Source: Rahnella bonaserana (lineage in GTDB: Bacteria; Pseudomonadota; Gammaproteobacteria; Enterobacterales; Enterobacteriaceae). Taken from it: a DNA stretch of 64,000 nt. A program made the position numbers and the translations under genes. The notes under the pieces were generated by a model. It saw only the letters and a program-made list of their open reading frames with translations, was not told the DNA's origin and ran no database searches. The stretch lies in contig NZ_JAFMOW010000066.1 in the NCBI RefSeq assembly GCF_019049675.1, positions 124,001 through 188,000 on the forward strand. Direction: 5' to 3'. Positions 1-9,607 of this stretch are shown in pieces; the stretch's first letter is position 1; each line of letters starts with the position of its first letter.

Positions 1-74
1 TGAGCCCAAACACGTCAGCTAATTTGCGTACCTGCCTGAGCATCAGGAAGGTATCACTGATTTTTTGTTATGAC

Positions 75-851
75 TTACAACGCCTGTGCATTCAGCGCGG
101 TATTAATTGCCGCCGCCACACCCGTCGGGTTTTCCCACATCATCGAATGACCGGCCTGCGGCACGACAGCGGTCTGAATGCCATGCTGCGGCAGAATGGC
201 GACATCAGGCTCAGGAAGTGAAAACTCACCAAACAATACCGTTGCCGGCATTTTCAGCTGATAAAGCTGTTCGCGCCACGACACCTTTTCGCCATTGACC
301 AGCCCGACGGCCTGACGGTGGATCGCCAGCGGTGAGGCGATGCCCATACATCCTGCCCAGATGTGATCATTTCCGCGAACCGCCACCTTAATCAGATGCC
401 CGTGGCCTTCGCGCAGATAGTCTTCTTCAGAATACTGGGCAACAGCGCGGCTGAACACGCCGCCACCGGCATCCAGATTCGGTTCCGCGACTATCAGGCG
501 CTGGATCAGATCAGGACGTTGCGCCGCCACCATAATGGCGATACTGCCGCCCATGCTATGACCGATTAAGTTGACCTGCGGCACGCCGAGGCTTTCAAGC
601 CAGACAATCACGCAATCGACATGTGCCTGCAGGCTGTAGCTGAAATCATCGGGCTTATCGCTGTAGCCTGAACCTGCCAAATCGAGCAACAGTGAGCGGC
701 GCGGACGTAATGACGCATCAGTCGCCACGCGCGGAAAATCGCAGGAAGACGCACATCCCAGACCGTGAATAAAGACCAGCGGAACCCCCATCCCGGACAA
801 TTCATGGAAGCGTAAATGCATTTGCGTACCGGGTACTTTAAACGATTTCAT
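75..851 (-). CDS. alpha/beta-fold hydrolase
   Basis: A 258-residue single-domain alpha/beta hydrolase, probably cytoplasmic because no signal peptide is visible. The sequence shows the oxyanion-hole HG motif (FIHGLG), the nucleophile elbow GHSMGG with the catalytic Ser, and a C-terminal GHSMMWENP segment carrying the catalytic His. The reaction (esterase, lactonase or C-C hydrolase) cannot be told from sequence. I chose the ATG at 851 because AAAGGA lies 6 bases upstream. An in-frame GTG at 875 would add eight residues but has no Shine-Dalgarno sequence. The gene stands alone with no co-directional neighbour in the window. Confidence 0.8.
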   Translation of the reverse strand: MKSFKVPGTQMHLRFHELSGMGVPLVFIHGLGCASSCDFPRVATDASLRPRRSLLLDLAGSGYSDKPDDFSYSLQAHVDCVIVWLESLGVPQVNLIGHSMGGSIAIMVAAQRPDLIQRLIVAEPNLDAGGGVFSRAVAQYSEEDYLREGHGHLIKVAVRGNDHIWAGCMGIASPLAIHRQAVGLVNGEKVSWREQLYQLKMPATVLFGEFSLPEPDVAILPQHGIQTAVVPQAGHSMMWENPTGVAAAINTALNAQAL

Positions 852-1099
852 CTCGATCCTTTGCTGACGGCCCACGTACTATTTTGCTTAAGAACAATCT
901 GCGGATTATAGGCAGAAACCTCCTTACCGGCAGCACAAAAAATAAGTAAACAAACAGAGTATGAAAACAGGCAGAAAGCTTATTTTTTTGTCTAAATAAT
1001 CACCAGCTAAACGTTACTCACTCAATAATTTGGCTTAAAGTATTTGGCCTGTGAATATTTATTTGGCAGGCGCTTTCTATCAGCCAGACAAGTGATAGC

Positions 1100-1498
1100 A
1101 TGGGCCTCTTGCTCACTTTATGGATTTATCTGATGGTCAGGTTAGGCGGTTGTGTGGCGGTTATTTTGGCGCTGGCGTCGTTTTCAGCATCGGCTGTCAC
1201 GCAGTATCAGTGCGTGTTAACTCATCATACTCAGTCTGATGATGGCAATGATGTTTCTGAAGTCGTGAACAAAAATGCCCAGGTTTATGATGCGGGGAAT
1301 ACGTTCAGTTTCTCACCGGATGGCAGCAAAATGGTCACCAGTCCTGAACTGACGGATATCATCGGCAAAGATAATCAGCCCATGAAAGCGGGCGCGCAGG
1401 ATAACCTGATGTATATTCACGTTAAAGACAGCTTTGTGGTGGCAACCCAGACAGAAGGGTATGTCTACGGTGATTGCAAAGTGAATACCGCGAAGTAA
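1100..1498 (+). CDS. small exported protein of unknown function
   Basis: A 132-residue protein that I do not recognise. The first 32 or so residues form a hydrophobic signal peptide ending in an AXA-like cleavage site (FSASA), so the mature part should be periplasmic. The mature domain of about 100 residues has two cysteines, in YQCVL near its start and GDCKV near its end, that could form a disulfide. Start choice is weak: neither the ATG at 1100 nor the one at 1133 (MVRLGG) has a good ribosome binding site. It lies 219 bp upstream of the PBP2-like gene in the same direction, but no shared function can be claimed. Confidence 0.55.
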   Translation: MGLLLTLWIYLMVRLGGCVAVILALASFSASAVTQYQCVLTHHTQSDDGNDVSEVVNKNAQVYDAGNTFSFSPDGSKMVTSPELTDIIGKDNQPMKAGAQDNLMYIHVKDSFVVATQTEGYVYGDCKVNTAK

Positions 1499-1717
1499 AA
1501 AGCGTTAGCCCGCATTTATAATCCCTGTGGGCGCATGAGCCATGTCTCAGCGCCCTGCAATATCGCCCTGCAATAAATAGAAACACTCCTGCCAGTTCAT
1601 TAGCACACTTCTTATAGTCGTCCGTGGCATGACGGGCTATCCTTTCGCACTTTTCCAGTCTCCGTTTATTCATTTCGCCCGCTTCAAGAAGCAGACAAAA
1701 AAGGTATTTGCCCGCTT

Positions 1718-3664
1718 ATGGCCCTACTTAACGACGAAATTCGCGACCATACCGCCGAGTCCGTCCTTTTCGTTCGTCGTGCCGTGATTGCATTTTTGGT
1801 CGTGATCCTGCTGTCTTCTGCGCTGGTGTTTAATCTGTACCATCTGCAGGTGGGTATGCACGATTTTTACCAGACCCGCTCAAATCAGAATGACATCAAA
1901 ATGCTGCCGATCGCCCCAAGCCGCGGGCTGATTATGGATCGCAACGGCGTGGTGCTGGCGCAAAATATTACCCTCTATCAGATTGAAGTGATCCCGGGCA
2001 AAGTGCCGGATCTTAACGCCACGCTGAACGCACTGAAACCGATTGTCGATCTCACACAAGACGATCTGGACAGTTTCCACGACGCCATGATCCACGGCCG
2101 TCGTTTTGCACAGATACCGCTGAAGCTGGCGCTGACCGATGTGGAAGTCGCGCGTTTTTCCGTGAACCAGTTTGATTTCCCTGGCGTTTCTATCAGTACG
2201 TATCAGCAGCGTCGTTATCCTTATGGCGCGGAGCTGGCGCACGTGGTCGGCTACGTGTCTAAAATTAACGATAAAGATGCCAAACGTCTTGATGCCGAAG
2301 GGATTTCGGAGAATTACGCCGCTGACCACGATATCGGCAAGCAGGGCGTTGAAAAGTATTATGAAAGTATCCTGCATGGCCGTACCGGTTATCAGGAAGT
2401 CGAAGTGGATAACCACGGCCACGTGGTGCGCCTGCTCAAAGAGGTTCCGCCGCAGGCCGGACAAAATATCTACCTGACGCTGGATCTGGGGTTGCAGCAG
2501 TACATCGAGAAAGTCCTGAAAGGTCAGCGTGCGGCGGTGGTAGTGATGGATCCCCGGGACGGCGGCATTAAAGCCATGGTCTCCAGCCCGAGCTATGATC
2601 CGAATCCGTTTGTGAACGGCATTTCTACTAAGCAATACAGTGCGTTACTGAAAAACCCTGACCTGCCGCTGATTAACCGTGTTACGCAGGGCCTTTATCC
2701 ACCGGCCTCTACGGTCAAACCTTTTATGGCCACGTCGGCGTTGTTTGAAGGGGTGATCACACCGCAAACCACCTTCTTTGGTGCGCCGACCTGGACGCTG
2801 CCGGGCACCGAACGCCACTACCGCGACTGGCTTAAAACCGGCCACGGTATGCTGAACGTGACCAAAGCGATTGAGGAGTCTGCCGATACGTTCTTCTATC
2901 AGGTGGCCTATGAAATGGGCATCGATCGTATTCATACCTGGCTGAGTAAATTTGGCTACGGGCAGTCGAGCGGGATAGATCTCGACGAGCAATATAATGG
3001 CGTGCTGCCAAGCCGTGAATGGAAAATGAAAGTCCATAAAAAAGGCTGGTACCAGGGGGATACCGTTTCTGTCGGTATCGGGCAGGGCTATTGGGTCGCG
3101 ACGCCAATTCAGATGGTGCGTGCGCTCAGTGCGCTGGTGAATAATGGTAAGCTGGAAACCCCCCATCTGCTTTATTCAGCGAAAAGCGGCAAAGTAATTA
3201 CGCCATATAAAATGCCACCGACGCAGCAAATAGCGGATCCGAAATCCCCTGTCTGGGGAATTGTGAAAAACGGCATGTTTGGCATGGCAAATTTCCCGAA
3301 TGGTACCGGCTATAAATTATTCCACACGGCGCCTTATCAGATTGCGGCAAAATCCGGTACATCGCAGGTTTTCAGCCTGCGTGAGAATCAGGTTTATAAC
3401 GCTAAAATGACGCCGGTTCGCTTGCGTGACCACATCTTCTACACGGCGTTTGCGCCTTACAAACATCCGACGGTAGTGATGGCGCTGATCATGGAAAATG
3501 GCGGCGGTGACGGCGTGGTGGCCGGACCGACCGCGCGCGCCATACTCGACCATATTTTCCTGCCACCGCAGGCGACCATGTGCGATCCGGCCAAAGCGAA
3601 TAATCCGGCTGACTGCGAACAACCCGTTCCGACACCTAATTCGCTGGGCTTTAGTGAGCATTAA
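1718..3664 (+). CDS. penicillin-binding protein 2 paralogue (class B transpeptidase)
   Basis: A 648-residue class B PBP of the MrdA family, which cross-links peptidoglycan during cell elongation. It has an N-terminal membrane anchor (about residues 22-42), a dimerisation/pedestal domain, and a C-terminal transpeptidase domain with all three catalytic motifs: STVK with the acyl-enzyme Ser331, SAD at 388-390, and KSGT starting at Lys545. These sit one residue away from E. coli PBP2 (Ser330). The normal mrdA gene is in a ybeB-rlmH-mrdA-mrdB cluster, and no rodA partner or rlmH is present here. I therefore infer a second PBP2, comparable to the extra PBP2/PBP3 copies known in Salmonella, but I cannot see the rest of the genome. 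Confidence 0.85.
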   Translation: MALLNDEIRDHTAESVLFVRRAVIAFLVVILLSSALVFNLYHLQVGMHDFYQTRSNQNDIKMLPIAPSRGLIMDRNGVVLAQNITLYQIEVIPGKVPDLNATLNALKPIVDLTQDDLDSFHDAMIHGRRFAQIPLKLALTDVEVARFSVNQFDFPGVSISTYQQRRYPYGAELAHVVGYVSKINDKDAKRLDAEGISENYAADHDIGKQGVEKYYESILHGRTGYQEVEVDNHGHVVRLLKEVPPQAGQNIYLTLDLGLQQYIEKVLKGQRAAVVVMDPRDGGIKAMVSSPSYDPNPFVNGISTKQYSALLKNPDLPLINRVTQGLYPPASTVKPFMATSALFEGVITPQTTFFGAPTWTLPGTERHYRDWLKTGHGMLNVTKAIEESADTFFYQVAYEMGIDRIHTWLSKFGYGQSSGIDLDEQYNGVLPSREWKMKVHKKGWYQGDTVSVGIGQGYWVATPIQMVRALSALVNNGKLETPHLLYSAKSGKVITPYKMPPTQQIADPKSPVWGIVKNGMFGMANFPNGTGYKLFHTAPYQIAAKSGTSQVFSLRENQVYNAKMTPVRLRDHIFYTAFAPYKHPTVVMALIMENGGGDGVVAGPTARAILDHIFLPPQATMCDPAKANNPADCEQPVPTPNSLGFSEH

Positions 3665-3990
3665 TTTGACTTAAGTATGGAACCTGCGACTTTACGGATT
3701 TATCCCAGCGAGGTGGTCTGTTAAAGCCGCAGACACTGTATTTCCGGCTTTCGGTTATCGCTGATTTAATTACGATACTAAAATTCCTAATGTAAAAATC
3801 GTACAATTCCTGCGACAGGTTTCATCTTGCACAGGTTTTTTGTTATTGTTTTTTTTCACCAGAATATAAAAGAGTCATTATCTCTAACTCTTTCTTTATT
3901 GTTTCTTTAAACCCGGGAAATCTGTTTCACCGCTTGGCTGATTTATAATGGCCTGATGTAAGGGTGGGGCATGAAATATGAGGTCTGTGA
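3665..3990. other. intergenic stretch with no gene seen
   Basis: The 326 bp between the PBP2 paralogue and the diguanylate cyclase gene are AT-rich in the middle, with T-runs around 3838-3857. I found no open reading frame with coding character, no tRNA and no convincing terminator. It presumably holds the promoter of the downstream gene, but no clear -35/-10 pair stands out. Confidence 0.4.
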
Positions 3991-4968
3991 ATGAAAACGC
4001 CAGAAATCCCCGCTGACGAGGCGAAGCGTATCCATGCGTTGCGCGCCTATAATCTGCTTGATACGCCACCCGAAGAACGCTTCGACCGCCTGACGCGTCT
4101 GGCCAGACGATTGTTTGATGTGCCGATTGCACTGGTGTCTTTAGTGGATGTGAACCGCCAGTGGTTTAAATCCTGTCAGGGGCTTGCTGTCACCGAGACT
4201 TCACGTGATGTGTCCTTCTGCGCACATGCCATTCTCGATAATGACATCATGCTGGTGCCCAATACCCTGAGTGATGAGCGTTTTTACGATAATCCGCTGG
4301 TAACCGGCGATCCTGGGATTCGTTTTTACGCCGGTTGTCCGCTGATCGTGCCGAACGGCAGTTCTCTGGGGACCTTATGCCTCATTGATGTTAAACCCCG
4401 TAATATGGGCGACGATGAGCGTCAGCTTCTGCGAGACTTAGCCAAAATGGCCGAGCAGGAAATCGGGGCGCTGCAAATGGCGACAATGGATGAACTGACG
4501 CTGGTCGCTAACCGGCGTGGCTTCGAGGCGCAGGCGCAACAGGCGCTTAACGCCTGTCAGAAGCTTGGCATACCAGCGACCATGCTTTTTTTCGATCTGA
4601 ATGATTTTAAAGGGATTAACGATCGCTTTGGTCATGCGGAAGGGGATCGGGCCCTGACCGTTTTTGCCGGGATCCTCAGCGGCTTGCTGCGTGAAACAGA
4701 CGTTGTGGGTCGTCTGGGTGGTGATGAGTTTGTGGCGTTGCTGACCAATGCCAGCCATCTGGAAGCTGCTGAAATTATGCAGCGTTTGCATGAAGCCGTT
4801 ATTGGCTGGAATCTGCATGAACAGCGCGGCTATGACTTAAAATTCAGCGTCGGACAGATTGAATATGATGCCACCAGACATCCGTCTGTACAGGCCTTAC
4901 TGGCAGACTCTGATCAGGCGATGTACAGCCATAAGCAGCTCAGTAAAAAGGTTGTCATCAGTCACTGA
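3991..4968 (+). CDS. GAF-GGDEF diguanylate cyclase
   Basis: A 325-residue soluble protein predicted to make cyclic di-GMP from two GTP. An N-terminal GAF sensor domain (about residues 20-160) is joined directly to a GGDEF domain (about 165-320). The catalytic motif is intact (GRLGGDEF). The inhibitory I-site RxxD is present as RETD exactly five residues before GGDEF, so product feedback is expected. No membrane segment is visible. The 3' end of this gene overlaps the first of three GlrR operator sites belonging to glmY. In E. coli purL lies upstream of glmY, so this gene occupies a non-standard place. The ligand sensed by the GAF domain is unknown. Confidence 0.85.
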   Translation: MKTPEIPADEAKRIHALRAYNLLDTPPEERFDRLTRLARRLFDVPIALVSLVDVNRQWFKSCQGLAVTETSRDVSFCAHAILDNDIMLVPNTLSDERFYDNPLVTGDPGIRFYAGCPLIVPNGSSLGTLCLIDVKPRNMGDDERQLLRDLAKMAEQEIGALQMATMDELTLVANRRGFEAQAQQALNACQKLGIPATMLFFDLNDFKGINDRFGHAEGDRALTVFAGILSGLLRETDVVGRLGGDEFVALLTNASHLEAAEIMQRLHEAVIGWNLHEQRGYDLKFSVGQIEYDATRHPSVQALLADSDQAMYSHKQLSKKVVISH

Positions 4969-5026
4969 CAGCCCCATGTCATAAAATGGCGACAATGTGC
5001 TTACTTGTTGTCTCTTTTTGGAGACA
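4953..5026 (+). promoter_or_regulatory. three GlrR activator sites upstream of glmY
   Basis: Three perfect TGTC-N10-GACA elements lie in 74 bp: 4953-4970, 4977-4994 and 5009-5026. This is the established binding motif of the response regulator GlrR, which activates the sigma-54 promoter of glmY. They sit about 197-270 bp before the predicted transcript start, an enhancer distance. The first site overlaps the TGA stop codon (4966-4968) of the diguanylate cyclase gene. An IHF-like sequence (TATCAATAAATAT, 5146-5158) lies between the sites and the promoter. Confidence 0.88.
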
Positions 5027-5195
5027 TTTAATTTAATGATATTTAAAGGATATTTTTTTATTACTCTATTGTGTTGTTATTTGGCGACGCAAAGGGTGTT
5101 TATTCATCAGCTTAACCGTGCTTTTCCGGATGCCTGAAAATGAATTATCAATAAATATCTTTTAAATACAGAGAGATGATAATTTTTATTCAACA

Positions 5196-5212
5196 TTGGC
5201 ACGTAACGTGCT
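5196..5212 (+). promoter_or_regulatory. sigma-54 promoter of glmY
   Basis: TTGGCACGTAACGTGCT carries the -24 GG (5198-5199) and -12 GC (5210-5211) elements separated by ten bases, matching the sigma-54 consensus. Transcription should start near 5223. TAGATT at 5212-5217 could act as an overlapping sigma-70 -10 element, as known for E. coli glmY, but its -35 match is poor. Confidence 0.85.
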
Positions 5213-5222
5213 AGATTAGCGC

Positions 5223-5421
5223 AGTTGCTCATTCACCTGATTATGATTGGCTCACGCGAAAGCGTTGATATGCTCATAATGCCCGAATGACGCCAAAGAA
5301 ACGGTGCCTATCGTTCACCCGACCGATAATCGTTGCGCAAGCACGTTATCAAGCATCGAACGACACGTTGAGTGAGGCACCACCTCTTCCGGTTTGCTGA
5401 ACATCCATCAGGATGTTCAGC
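5223..5421 (+). ncRNA. glmY: GlmY small RNA
   Basis: GlmY stabilises its homologue GlmZ by sequestering the adaptor RapZ and so raises GlmS (glucosamine-6-phosphate synthase) production. The predicted 5' end AGTTGCTCATTCACC closely resembles the E. coli GlmY 5' end. An internal TGACGCCAAAG block is also shared, and the gene sits directly upstream of glrK as in E. coli. The 3' end is placed at the GCTGAACATCC/GGATGTTCAGC hairpin (5396-5421). No long U-tract follows it, so the exact end is uncertain by some tens of bases. Control by GlrR and sigma-54 is supported by the adjacent sites. Confidence 0.85.
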
Positions 5422-5511
5422 AATACCAACCTCTTCTGAATTTCCTGGTTTGTCCTCAAAACTCCTTAGCCCCTTCTCTGACACTGGCTGTTTAAACCGT
5501 TGTCCGCTAGC

Positions 5512-6972
5512 ATGACTTTATCTGTGATAAATGAGATGAATGCGTTGAAAAGAGGACGTTTATTCCCCGGCTCCCTACGTCAGCTGGTACTGATGGCTTT
5601 CCTGCTGGTGCTGCTGCCGTTGCTGGTGCTGGCATACCAGGCGTATGACAGTCTCGATCAGTTGAGCCGTCAGGCGGCGCATATCAACCGCACCACGCTC
5701 AGTGACGCCCGCCGCAGCGAATCAATGTCCAGTATTGCGCTGGAAATGGAGCGCAGCTACCGCCAGTACTGCGTTCTCGACGATCCGACGCTTTCACGGC
5801 TTTATCAGAATCAGCACAAACAATATTCCCAGCTGCTGGATGCGCATGCTTCAGTGCTGCCGGATTTACATTACTACCAGACGTTGCGCACCTTGCTGAC
5901 GCAGCTTACGCAACCGACCTGCCAGAATAACTCCCCGGATAAAGACTCTTCTGCGCGTCTTGAGAATTTCTCACGCACCAATGCCGAAATGGTACAGGCG
6001 ACGCGGGAGGTCGTATTCTCACGTGGCCAGCAGCTGCAGCGCGCGATTGCCGAACGTGGTCAGTTCTTTGGCTGGCAGGCGCTGGTGCTTTTCCTGCTCA
6101 GCGGCGCGCTGGTGGTACTGTTTACCCGCATGATTATCGGGCCGGTAAAAGGTGTCGAACGGATGATTAACCGGCTGGGGGAAGGGCGTAGTCTGGGGGA
6201 TGTCACCCGCTTTAAAGGCCCGCGCGAAATCCGTTCTCTGGTGCAGCGCATCGTCTGGCTGAGTGAACGTCTGGCGTGGCTGGAATCGCAGCGTCACGAA
6301 TTCCTGCGCCATATTTCCCACGAACTCAAAACCCCGCTCGCCAGCATGCGTGAAGGAACTGAACTGCTGGCCGATGAAGTTGCCGGTCCGCTGACGTCAG
6401 ATCAAAAAGAAGTGGTGGCTATCCTGAACAACAGCAGCCGCCATTTGCAGACGCTTATCGAACAACTGCTCGATTACAACCGCAAGCTGGCCGATGCGCC
6501 GACGCTGAGTGTGTCCGTTGACCTGACATCGCTGGTTAATGATGTCGTCACGGCGAACAGTTTGCCGGCGCGCGCCAAGAAGATCCGCAGTGAGGTCACG
6601 ATTGATGCGCCGACCTGTCTGGCGGAGCCGACATTACTGCGGCGCGTGGTGGATAATCTCTATTCCAATGCGGTGCACTACGGGGCTGAATCCGGTACTA
6701 TTTGGGTCCGCAGCCGGGAATTACACGGACGGGTTATTATCGAGGTGGCAAACACCGGAACCCCGATCCCGCAGGCCGAGCGCGCGATGATATTTGAACC
6801 TTTTTACCAGGGTAGCCAGCAACGAAAAGGGGCTGTGAAAGGCAGCGGTCTGGGATTGAGTATCGCCCAGGACTGTATTCGTCGCATGCATGGAGAGCTG
6901 CAACTGGTTGCCGTTGAGGATGCGGACGTTTGTTTCCGTATTGAATTGCCCCTGACGGCTGAGAAGAAATAA
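5512..6972 (+). CDS. glrK: sensor histidine kinase GlrK (QseE)
   Basis: Membrane sensor kinase of about 486 residues that phosphorylates GlrR and so controls glmY transcription in response to envelope stress. Two membrane segments flank a periplasmic domain: the first lies near the N-terminus, the second around FFGWQALVLFLL. A HAMP-like linker, the H-box HISHELKTPLASMREG with the phospho-accepting His, and an ATPase domain with N-box (DNLYSNAVHYG) and G-box (GSGLGLSIA) follow. The start is uncertain: ATG 5512, ATG 5536 and TTG 5545 are in frame. Alignment with E. coli GlrK favours a start near 5536-5545, but no site has a good Shine-Dalgarno. It is followed by qseG and glrR in one operon. Confidence 0.92.
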   Translation: MTLSVINEMNALKRGRLFPGSLRQLVLMAFLLVLLPLLVLAYQAYDSLDQLSRQAAHINRTTLSDARRSESMSSIALEMERSYRQYCVLDDPTLSRLYQNQHKQYSQLLDAHASVLPDLHYYQTLRTLLTQLTQPTCQNNSPDKDSSARLENFSRTNAEMVQATREVVFSRGQQLQRAIAERGQFFGWQALVLFLLSGALVVLFTRMIIGPVKGVERMINRLGEGRSLGDVTRFKGPREIRSLVQRIVWLSERLAWLESQRHEFLRHISHELKTPLASMREGTELLADEVAGPLTSDQKEVVAILNNSSRHLQTLIEQLLDYNRKLADAPTLSVSVDLTSLVNDVVTANSLPARAKKIRSEVTIDAPTCLAEPTLLRRVVDNLYSNAVHYGAESGTIWVRSRELHGRVIIEVANTGTPIPQAERAMIFEPFYQGSQQRKGAVKGSGLGLSIAQDCIRRMHGELQLVAVEDADVCFRIELPLTAEKK

Positions 6973-7003
6973 TAATGATGCTATTTGCTGGCTGGTGCGT
7001 CTG

Positions 7004-7780
7004 ATGAGCACATTGTCCTTTATCACCCCTGTCACCCTCCGTCTGGTACGCGCCGTGTTGCGCAGCCGGGCGTTTTTACTCAGCGCGCCACTGGCGCTGG
7101 CGGGCTGTGTCCCGCATTCTGCCGACAACCGTTATTTCCAGCAGGTGTCCGCTCAGGTCGTCCCTGACAGCAAAGTGATCGACTTTCGTATCGCTCCTTG
7201 TGAAACCCTGTGGACACTCGATGACAATGACGCCGTCACTAACTCCCTTTACTGGTTACGGGCGATGGACTGCGCCGACCGGATGAGCGATGCGCAGGCG
7301 CGCTATCAGGCGCAGCAGATGCCGGCGACCACCTGGGATCAGGTATTTAAACAAAGTATTCTGCTTTCCGGTGCGGATCCCGATCAGCAACAGCGCCGTG
7401 AGTTGCTGGCAAAAGTCAGCGCGTATCGCGGTCAGATGCCGGGACAAATTCGCCCGCTGGTGCAGTTATGGCGTGAACGTCAGAACTTACAGGTTGTGCT
7501 GGGTGATGAAAAAGCCCGTAATGCCCGCCAGCTGGCAGTGAATGAAGAAAAACTTCAGGCGATGACTGAGCAGCAGCAGGTTCTGGAAAACAATCTCGCC
7601 GATACCCGCCGTAAGCTGGAAAACCTGACGGACATTGAGCGACAGCTCTCTTCGCGCAAACAGATCCAGGGCGATTTGCCGGATAACGATGCAGCTGCGC
7701 CTGCTAAAGCGGCCTCCGGTAATCTGGTAAAACCGGCTGAGACTTACACGCCACCGGCTAAGGATTCGAACGCAAAATGA
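7004..7780 (+). CDS. qseG: outer-membrane lipoprotein QseG
   Basis: A lipoprotein of about 258 residues. A hydrophobic N-terminus ends in the lipobox LALAGC, so the mature protein begins at Cys. The C-terminal half contains a Gln/Glu-rich predicted coiled coil (NEEKLQAMTEQQQVLENN) and a low-complexity Ala/Pro/Lys tail. QseG is known to be co-encoded with glrK and glrR and, in E. coli, to interact with the sensor kinase. The gene overlaps glrR by four bases (ATGA at 7777-7780), indicating translational coupling. A GTG at 6995 would give three more residues. The ATG at 7004 is preferred only because it is the better codon. Confidence 0.88.
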   Translation: MSTLSFITPVTLRLVRAVLRSRAFLLSAPLALAGCVPHSADNRYFQQVSAQVVPDSKVIDFRIAPCETLWTLDDNDAVTNSLYWLRAMDCADRMSDAQARYQAQQMPATTWDQVFKQSILLSGADPDQQQRRELLAKVSAYRGQMPGQIRPLVQLWRERQNLQVVLGDEKARNARQLAVNEEKLQAMTEQQQVLENNLADTRRKLENLTDIERQLSSRKQIQGDLPDNDAAAPAKAASGNLVKPAETYTPPAKDSNAK

Positions 7781-9114
7781 CGTTACGTAAAGCAGCCAGT
7801 TTATTGCTGGTCGATGACGATCCAAGCTTATTAAAGTTACTGGGTATGCGTCTGACCAGCGAAGGTTTTCGTGTCACTACCGCCGAAAGCGGGGCGGAAG
7901 CCCTGCGCGTTCTGCACCGTGAACGTATTGATCTGGTGCTGAGCGATTTGCGTATGGATGAAATGGATGGCATGGCGCTGTTCGCTGAAATCCAGAAATT
8001 CCAGCCCGGAATGCCGGTGATTATTCTGACCGCGCACGGCTCTATACCCGATGCGGTGGCCGCGACCCAGCAAGGCGTCTTTGGATTCCTGACCAAACCG
8101 GTCGATCGCGATGCGCTGTATAAAGCCATTGATGAAGCGCTGGCACAGTCCAGCCCGTCGGCCGATGAAAGCTGGCGCGAATCAATTGTCACCCGCAGCC
8201 CGATCATGCTGCGTTTACTTGAACAGGCCAATATGGTCGCGCAGTCTGATGTCAGCGTGCTGATTAACGGTCAGAGCGGCACCGGTAAAGAAGTGCTGGC
8301 GCAGGCGATTCATGGTGCCAGCCCGCGCGGCAAGAAAGCCTTTATCGCCATTAACTGTGGTGCGTTGCCGGAACAGTTACTGGAATCCGAACTATTTGGT
8401 CACGCCAAAGGCGCGTTTACCGGCGCGGTAAGCAGCCGCGAAGGGTTGTTCCAGGCGGCGACCGGCGGAACATTATTCCTTGATGAAATCGGCGATATGC
8501 CGCTGTCATTGCAGGTGAAATTGCTGCGCGTGTTGCAGGAGCGCAAGGTGCGTCCGCTGGGCAGTAATCAGGATATCGATGTCGATGTGCGTATTATTTC
8601 TGCGACACACCGTGATTTGCCGAAAGCGATGGAGAAGGGCGAGTTTCGCGAAGACCTGTTCTATCGTCTTAATGTAGTCGGCCTGAAGCTGCCGACCCTG
8701 AGCGAACGCGCTGAAGATATTCCGTTGCTGGCCAATCATCTGCTGCGCGTCGCGGCGCAGCGACATAAACCTTTCGTTCGCAGCTTTTCAACCGATGCTC
8801 TTAAACGTCTGATGGCCGCCAGCTGGCCGGGCAATGTGCGCCAGTTAGTGAACGTGATCGAGCAATGCGTGGCGCTGACGTCTGCACCGGTGATCAGCGA
8901 AGCCCTGGTTCAGCAAGCGCTGGAAGGTGAAAATACCGCACTGCCGACGTTTGCCGATGCGCGTAATCAGTTCGAACTGAATTATCTGCGTAAGTTGCTG
9001 CAAATGACCAAAGGCAATGTCACGCAGGCGGCACGTATCGCCGGGCGTAACCGCACTGAGTTTTACAAGTTGCTTTCACGCCATGAGCTGGAAGCGACCG
9101 ATTTTAAAGAGTAA
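7777..9114 (+). CDS. glrR: sigma-54 dependent response regulator GlrR (QseF)
   Basis: A 445-residue NtrC-type activator. The N-terminal receiver domain has the phospho-acceptor Asp57 ([11 protein letters not shown]). The central AAA+ domain has the Walker A GQSGTGKE, the sigma-54 contact loop GAFTGA and the Walker [10 protein letters not shown] Fis-type helix-turn-helix closes the protein ([21 protein letters not shown]). It binds TGTC-N10-GACA elements, three of which lie upstream of glmY in this window. It overlaps qseG by four bases and ends 154 bp before glnB. Confidence 0.96.
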   Translation: MTLRKAASLLLVDDDPSLLKLLGMRLTSEGFRVTTAESGAEALRVLHRERIDLVLSDLRMDEMDGMALFAEIQKFQPGMPVIILTAHGSIPDAVAATQQGVFGFLTKPVDRDALYKAIDEALAQSSPSADESWRESIVTRSPIMLRLLEQANMVAQSDVSVLINGQSGTGKEVLAQAIHGASPRGKKAFIAINCGALPEQLLESELFGHAKGAFTGAVSSREGLFQAATGGTLFLDEIGDMPLSLQVKLLRVLQERKVRPLGSNQDIDVDVRIISATHRDLPKAMEKGEFREDLFYRLNVVGLKLPTLSERAEDIPLLANHLLRVAAQRHKPFVRSFSTDALKRLMAASWPGNVRQLVNVIEQCVALTSAPVISEALVQQALEGENTALPTFADARNQFELNYLRKLLQMTKGNVTQAARIAGRNRTEFYKLLSRHELEATDFKE

Positions 9115-9259
9115 CGGGAATTTACTTTCAGCGGCTGGAGGTACATTCCTGCGGCTGAACTATGATACCTTTAGCGCCTTCGCATGCCTCTGGCATCCGA
9201 AACCAGATTGTGAACCATGCTGCCGCTCAGGAAGGCGGAGAGCAAACGAATGATTATAA

Positions 9260-9607
<348 letters not shown>

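Noticed and set aside
1880-2635. 251-codon frame antisense to the PBP2 gene
   Set aside because: It lies wholly inside a gene with intact catalytic motifs and shows no family resemblance.
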